Origin: G963674685 sp964591275
GTDB lineage: Bacteria > Lernaellota > Lernaellaia > JACKCT01
Reading direction: 5' to 3'
Length of the DNA: 28,174 bases
Assembly (NCBI GenBank): GCA_964591275.1
Contig: CAZQAE010000066.1
Coordinates: 1 to 28,174, forward strand
In this document: piece by piece, positions 24,408 through 28,174 of the stretch
Position numbering within the stretch: position 1 is the stretch's first letter
Layout of the letters: each line of letters begins with the position of its first letter
Notes under the pieces: model-generated
What the model was told of the DNA's origin: nothing
Seen by the model: the letters and a program-made list of their open reading frames with translations, nothing else
Database searches by the model: none
Program-made: the position numbers and the translations under genes

Positions 24408-25526
24408 TTATCTTTCATCATGAATGTACAAAACGATCCGGTCGCCGGGAACGGGAGATTCTTCGGTGCCCAGCTTGTTCCAAAGGCGCAGACTCGAAAG
24501 GCAGGTGTCGTAATCGCGGGATATCTTCCACAAGGTCATCTTTCGTTTTATCTTGATTTCGATTCGCCTGAGGTCTCGAAGATCGCCCCAATCGGCAACG
24601 GCATTTTTCGCCAGGTTGATCGCGTCCAGGGCTTCGTGATGCTTCGCTGGCACGAAAACGTGGAAGCCCCCGGGATCCGGGGGAGCATATTCGCTGCGCA
24701 GTCCCGGGTTGGCTCGCCGGATGGTTCCCGTCGGCACGGAGGCGAGAATTTCCAGGCGCGTCACATCGGTCAAGGGTCGTAGGACAAGTCCGGCGTATTT
24801 TGTTTTATCCATCGTCGGCTTTGTGAACCCATATTTGGCGGGATCGGATAAAACACGGTGCGCCGCCAGAATCCGTGGCACATAATCCGCCGTTTCTTCA
24901 CGCAACAATCCACGGTTGCGCATCTTAAAAAAATCTTTCGGCGCTCCGGATTCGATCAGCCGGGCCATGTTGCCCCTGCCGAGGTTGTAGGCCGCCATGG
25001 CGAGGTGCCAGTCGCCGAACTGCGCGTACAATTCCCGCAAATACCAGGCACCGAATTTTGTTGCCTTTTCCGGGATGAATCGATCATCCGCGAAGGCGTC
25101 GCGCCGCAGTTTGAAAAAGCGCGCGGTCGAAGGAAGTATCTGCCAGAATCCTCCCGCGTTGCTTCGACTCAAGGCTTTGGGTTTGAAGGCGCTTTCGACG
25201 AAGACAAGGGCTAAAAACTCCTCCGGCAGTCCGTGCCGGCGCATCTCCTCCGTTAGCCTTTCATGCCACATTCCATAACGAACAAGAGCGGCCTGGACCT
25301 TTTCGTGTTTTGGGCCGCGCATCTCCTGGACAAAACGGTCAATGGACTTATGTTCCGCGTCGGCAAAAGGCGATAGCGGACGCTTAAGATATTCTTCCTG
25401 CGCGCCAGCCAGCGCGTTCGAAAGAGCGCCGGAGTCTTCCGATTCCGGGTTGTCCTGTCCTCCCGAAACCTGGGAATACACAATGAGGTTCAGGATCAAA
25501 AAAACAATGGTGAATCGGATTTTCAT
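24408..25526 (-). CDS. lytic transglycosylase, MltD-like, with C-terminal LysM-like domain
   Basis: A 372-residue exported murein hydrolase that cleaves glycan strands of peptidoglycan to form 1,6-anhydro ends. Signal peptide at 1-22; no lipobox Cys. The SLT domain (about 85-225) has the catalytic Glu111 in VFVESAFKPKALS, then the family block NAGGFWQILPSTAR and AAYNLGRGNM. The C-terminal 50 residues (MTLWKISRDYDTCLSSLRLWN) resemble a LysM peptidoglycan-binding module. The start ATG overlaps the stop of the PAP2 gene by four bases (ATGA), so both are translated together. Pairing with a lipid phosphatase fits cell-wall remodelling or undecaprenyl-phosphate recycling, though that link is inference. 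Confidence 0.92.
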   Translation of the reverse strand: MKIRFTIVFLILNLIVYSQVSGGQDNPESEDSGALSNALAGAQEEYLKRPLSPFADAEHKSIDRFVQEMRGPKHEKVQAALVRYGMWHERLTEEMRRHGLPEEFLALVFVESAFKPKALSRSNAGGFWQILPSTARFFKLRRDAFADDRFIPEKATKFGAWYLRELYAQFGDWHLAMAAYNLGRGNMARLIESGAPKDFFKMRNRGLLREETADYVPRILAAHRVLSDPAKYGFTKPTMDKTKYAGLVLRPLTDVTRLEILASVPTGTIRRANPGLRSEYAPPDPGGFHVFVPAKHHEALDAINLAKNAVADWGDLRDLRRIEIKIKRKMTLWKISRDYDTCLSSLRLWNKLGTEESPVPGDRIVLYIHDER

Positions 25527-26347
25527 TTGTCGCCATCTGAATTATCTGCAGGTGTTTCGGCCATGTCGCTTCCTTTTGCTGAAGACGCGTTTTCATTATC
25601 CTCGTTATCCGGCTTCTCATCAAGTTGATTCACTCGCCGGTCGATAAGCCGGTCGATAAGCGGAGTCAGCCTGTCATCCACCCAATCATTATAGTATCGA
25701 TCCAGATATTTTTCCCAGTGGCGCATGCGCCTGCCCACGACAATCATGATCCGTTGTTTGAAAAATGCGTGGTAGATGACGAAGGTCAGGACGATCGCGA
25801 TGACCACGTCCAAAAAGTAATGCTGTTTTGTAAACAGGGTGGAAGCCGCGATGGCCGCCGCGTAGATCCCGGCGAGCAAGCCGTAGAGCCGGTTGATTTC
25901 CCAGATCGTCAATGCGGCCATCATGGTCATGGCCACGTGCGTGGAGGGAAATAGATTCACGGGCCTGTCGCAGGCGTAGATGATGTTCAGCACCCATGTC
26001 GAGAAGTCGGTCACTTCCACGGTGGGGCGCACAATAGACACCGGGAAAAAGAAAAATACGGTGTAGGCAATCACCATAATCGTGAGATAAGCCCCGGAAA
26101 AAATCTTGAAATACTCGTCGTCTTTGATCATCAGAAAGGGCATGAAAAAAACGGGGAAGAGCCCCAAATAAATCAAGGAGAATTCTGGAATCAAAGGGAT
26201 TTTGTCATCGATGGCGAGACCAAGATGGTGGGTGCTTTCTATATCAACAACCCAACCGATTGCCATAAATCCGCCTGCCCATACAAGAAACATGAGCACC
26301 GTTAAAAATTCCTGCCAGTATTTCCTTACAAATGCCGTGGTCTTCAT
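25523..26347 (-). CDS. PAP2 superfamily lipid phosphatase/phosphotransferase
   Basis: A 274-residue integral membrane protein of about six helices. The PAP2 active-site blocks are present: IVRPTVEV, NLFPSTHVAMT (catalytic His of the PSTH motif) and TKQHYFLDVV (nucleophilic His and Asp), the last in the TKQHYxxD form common in PAP2_3/aureobasidin-related members. Such enzymes remove or transfer phosphate on isoprenoid or glycerolipid pyrophosphates. The last 60 residues are a cytoplasmic tail, first basic, then acidic (DNEDNENASS, DNSDGDK). It starts at an ATG overlapping the previous gene's stop by four bases and ends overlapping the transglycosylase start in the same way. Confidence 0.88.
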   Translation of the reverse strand: MKTTAFVRKYWQEFLTVLMFLVWAGGFMAIGWVVDIESTHHLGLAIDDKIPLIPEFSLIYLGLFPVFFMPFLMIKDDEYFKIFSGAYLTIMVIAYTVFFFFPVSIVRPTVEVTDFSTWVLNIIYACDRPVNLFPSTHVAMTMMAALTIWEINRLYGLLAGIYAAAIAASTLFTKQHYFLDVVIAIVLTFVIYHAFFKQRIMIVVGRRMRHWEKYLDRYYNDWVDDRLTPLIDRLIDRRVNQLDEKPDNEDNENASSAKGSDMAETPADNSDGDK

Positions 26348-26655
26348 GGCTTCACCTTAAGCTTTTGCCACAGTCGAAAAGCGTTGATAGCCGGCGACAG
26401 GAGCAAAACCCCCCAAAATTGGATAGCGTGGGGAAGCTCGGGCAGGGGCGACAGGTTCAGAAAAAACAGGGTCAACATTGCCAGACACATGCCGACGAGC
26501 GTTTGAAGGAAGTACCATCGGATGGGATAGCGTTCCACGCTAATGACCTTGTCGGCGCCGCGATCGAGTTCCCGGCGAAACTCGTCGATGATTTCTTTTT
26601 GGACTTCAGCGGAATCGATTTTAAAATTCACGGACTTTCCCGAACCTTTCTTCAT
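26344..26655 (-). CDS. small two-TM membrane protein
   Basis: A 103-residue protein with a basic, soluble N-terminal half (about 1-45) and two hydrophobic segments (about 48-66, FLQTLVGMCLAMLTLFFL, and 75-92). No family is recognised. The ATG at 26655 is used; an upstream in-frame TTG at 26676 has no better ribosome binding site. It is first in the three-gene minus-strand operon and its stop overlaps the PAP2 start (ATGA), so it may be a partner or regulator of that enzyme. Confidence 0.7.
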   Translation of the reverse strand: MKKGSGKSVNFKIDSAEVQKEIIDEFRRELDRGADKVISVERYPIRWYFLQTLVGMCLAMLTLFFLNLSPLPELPHAIQFWGVLLLSPAINAFRLWQKLKVKP

Positions 26656-26759
26656 CACGAAAAACACCGCAGCCAATACATTTCAAAGGAGCAAGCTAAA
26701 GTCAAGTTTGTCGATCATTAGAGATTCGACGGTTATCGATGAACTCGCGGGTCAGACCG

Positions 26760-26788
26760 GGCATATATCAGAGCCTATGTCGTGTCAA
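26760..26788 (-). promoter_or_regulatory. probable promoter of the PAP2/transglycosylase operon
   Basis: On the minus strand a perfect TTGACA (26788-26783) with TATGCC at 17 bases or TATATG at 15 bases. Transcription would start near 26755, about 100 bases before the first gene. Confidence 0.4.
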
Positions 26789-26927
26789 TAAAATATTGCA
26801 GATCAGGTTTTACGATGCTAAAGTGGGGCGTATTAAAAAAACAGCGCGACGACCATTTTAAAAAATAGACGGGAAGTTGCTTTAAATCAGGACTGGCCTG
26901 GACCAATCTATTGATGGGCGTTTGAAG

Positions 26928-27338
26928 ATGAATCTGCTGAACAAATTCCGCTTGTTTCTTTTTGTACTCCTGAGTTTAACCGTCGTTGTTGTTATCGTTT
27001 TAAGCTTATCCATCTATAGTTATTATAAGACCAACGAGATTGGCCTGCGGGATGTGAATCCGGAAAATCTGACGCAGGCTTTTCGGGAAATCAATTTAAA
27101 TTCCTCGCTGCCCAAACCCCTGGCCTCCATGTTTCAGAAAATGACTGACGGCCTGATGCAAAAGTTGTCAGCCGTCTGGCCGCACATCAAGCCCTATCTG
27201 GAGTTCGCGGGAATATTCACATCGGAAAAAAAAGGAAGCCTGACGGCGCCGAAAGGACAGGCGGAAGAAAAGGCGAAAGATTTCCAGGAAAAATACGACA
27301 ACCGTTACAATGCTGTTGTCGAGCTGGTCGATGAGTAG
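26928..27338 (+). CDS. hypothetical signal-anchor protein
   Basis: A 136-residue protein with one N-terminal hydrophobic segment (about 8-30, FLFVLLSLTVVVVIVLSLSIY) and a mostly helical, charged remainder ending in a Lys/Glu-rich region (85-136). Type II topology with a periplasmic helical domain is likely. The ATG at 26928 is preferred to the TTG two codons earlier; the ribosome binding site is weak. Function unknown. It precedes rpmH by about 400 bases. Confidence 0.6.
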   Translation: MNLLNKFRLFLFVLLSLTVVVVIVLSLSIYSYYKTNEIGLRDVNPENLTQAFREINLNSSLPKPLASMFQKMTDGLMQKLSAVWPHIKPYLEFAGIFTSEKKGSLTAPKGQAEEKAKDFQEKYDNRYNAVVELVDE

Positions 27339-27734
27339 GTTTTTAGGCCATATGTTTTCCATCCCAAAGATCACAGGGTCTGAAGTTATGGGAATAGCTC
27401 TTTTGACTGGTAAAATATGTTAAGACCTGCTCCTTTTCATGGTCTGCAATAAATAATTGACCCTCATGGGACAGGTTTCTCTCTTCTCAACGATACTTTC
27501 CCCTATCGGGGTTGGGCTGGTTTTGTTAGGGTTTGCGCTTGGTTTCGACTCTAAATTCCTCTATACAATCTTAGGATGTGGGACGCTTTGACCTCAAATG
27601 AAATAGCGGATCCTAAAGCTTCGCCTTGACAAACCAGAGCGCTTCATTTACCAAAAACCTCCCTGCGGGGGAAAGAGAAGGAAAAACAACTATTTGATCG
27701 ATAGATTCGACGTTTCACCGGTGAGGAAAGAGAT
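27339..27734 (+). other. long intergenic region before rpmH
   Basis: About 400 bases without a firm gene. It holds a candidate 41-residue frame (27466-27591), a TTGACA at 27626-27631 that may be the rpmH -35 (the matching -10, near 27649, is poor), and a small GC hairpin CCC-TGC-GGG near 27665. No cluster of DnaA boxes is seen, although rpmH/rnpA often lie near the replication origin. Confidence 0.4.
27466..27591 (+). CDS. possible 41-residue membrane peptide
   Basis: The frame reads MGQVSLFSTILSPIGVGLVL and continues hydrophobic with Gly, one short turn FDSKF and a second hydrophobic stretch, ending in CGTL. The composition suits a small membrane peptide, but there is no ribosome binding site and no homologue is recognised, so it may be chance. 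Confidence 0.25.
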   Translation: MGQVSLFSTILSPIGVGLVLLGFALGFDSKFLYTILGCGTL

Positions 27735-27884
27735 ATGAAGAGAACATTTCAGCCATCAAATATCAAAAAGGTTCGAAAACACGGGTTTCGACAACGGATG
27801 AGCACGCGCTGGGGTCGCGCTATCATCAAAAGACGGCGCGCCAAGGGTAGAAAGCGACTGGCCCCGGCATTTACGAAAAAATAA
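27735..27884 (+). CDS. rpmH: 50S ribosomal protein L34
   Basis: A 49-residue, very basic protein opening with the invariant MKRTFQPSNIKK and HGFRQRMST, with RRRAKGRKRL before the end. It binds 23S rRNA in the large ribosomal subunit. It is slightly longer than the usual 44-47 residues, with extra APAFTKK at the C-terminus. GAGGAAAG lies just before the ATG. It is too short to be called by length alone but is unmistakable. One base separates its stop from the rnpA start, the standard rpmH-rnpA arrangement. Confidence 0.98.
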   Translation: MKRTFQPSNIKKVRKHGFRQRMSTRWGRAIIKRRRAKGRKRLAPAFTKK

Positions 27885-27885
27885 T

Positions 27886-28174
27886 GTGATTGCCCAGGCC
27901 TCTGAAGGCGCCCATTTGGATGCATCGTTTCCCAAATCCGCGCGAATTCTCCAGCGAGTGGAATTCAAGAAAATCGGTCGCCACGGGCGTCGGGTTCAAT
28001 CGAAGAATTTCATTGTTTTGGTTTGTCGTACGCGGCAGTCGACTGCGCGAATAGGCATAACGGCCAGCCGACGCGTCGGCAATGCGTATGTCAGAAACCG
28101 CTACAAGAGGCTGATTCGCGAATATTTCAGAACGCATCGTCGTGAGTTTGGCGACGGAATCGATATCGTGGTGA
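27886..28174 (+). CDS. rnpA: ribonuclease P protein component (partial, runs off the window)
   Basis: The first 96 residues of RnpA, the protein cofactor that helps RNase P RNA cleave tRNA 5' leaders. The family's RNR motif is clear: SRRVGNAYVRNRYKRLIREY, preceded by the beta strand NFIVLVCR. The frame opens with GTG at 27886, directly after the rpmH stop; a TTG further in (near 27915) is a possible alternative start because the first ten residues do not match the usual N-terminus (FP... ILQRVEFKKI). The C-terminal third is beyond the window. Confidence 0.95.
   Translation, partial: MIAQASEGAHLDASFPKSARILQRVEFKKIGRHGRRVQSKNFIVLVCRTRQSTARIGITASRRVGNAYVRNRYKRLIREYFRTHRREFGDGIDIVV

Noticed and set aside
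26900..27734. Replication origin near rpmH
   Set aside because: No cluster of TTATCCACA-type boxes; only one loose match (TTATCCATC near 27006) and no dnaA gene.

Overview
The window looks like chromosomal sequence from an uncultured, diderm (Gram-negative type) bacterium. Envelope genes support this: a MacB-type permease, an RND/MMPL exporter, an MltD-like lytic transglycosylase, a PAP2 phosphatase, a lipoprotein and an ECF sigma/anti-sigma pair. Several exported proteins carry long poly-Asp linkers, and one ends in a Cys / hydrophobic helix / Arg-Lys tail like the C-terminal sorting signals of Myxococcota and other former Deltaproteobacteria. I cannot fix the phylum from sequence alone.

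Layout. (1) Bases 1-4500 are the right end of an integrative element. A MerR-like regulator faces left. A compact rightward operon encodes a Pro-tailed protein of unknown function, a polymerase-domain-only family A DNA polymerase, an excisionase-like HTH protein and a tyrosine integrase. The integrase stops 45 bases before the 3' end of a tRNA-Gly(CCC) gene, the likely attachment site. The left end is outside the window. (2) Bases 4811-7911, minus strand: a secreted M14 carboxypeptidase with an Asp-rich tail ending in Cys-Gly-Cys, and a NYN-LOTUS RNA-binding/nuclease protein. (3) Bases 8232-14034, plus strand: an Asp-linker thioredoxin-fold lipoprotein, a Cys-rich Asp-repeat surface protein behind a structured leader, a MacB-like permease and an RND/MMPL exporter. 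(4) Bases 14128-19796, minus strand: a VOC protein, SecA, poly(A) polymerase I and thioredoxin. (5) Bases 20041-21508: a decayed small membrane protein gene, a secreted SRPBCC protein and a tautomerase. (6) Bases 21527-23671, minus strand: ECF sigma factor and an anti-sigma factor fused to a PrcB_C domain. (7) Bases 23880-26655: a small membrane protein, then a leftward operon of a two-TM protein, PAP2 phosphatase and lytic transglycosylase with 4-base start/stop overlaps. (8) Bases 26928-28174: a signal-anchor protein, then rpmH and the start of rnpA, which runs off the window.

Most conserved genes are ordinary core functions (protein export, RNA 3' tailing, thioredoxin, ribosome and RNase P). 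The points that stand out are the mini-polymerase element with its overlapping xis/int genes, the family of Asp-linker exported proteins with three different ends, the acidic repeat inserted into the catalytic half of PcnB, the anti-sigma/PrcB_C fusion and the double-lesion membrane pseudogene. All calls come from reading the sequence; no database search was run.
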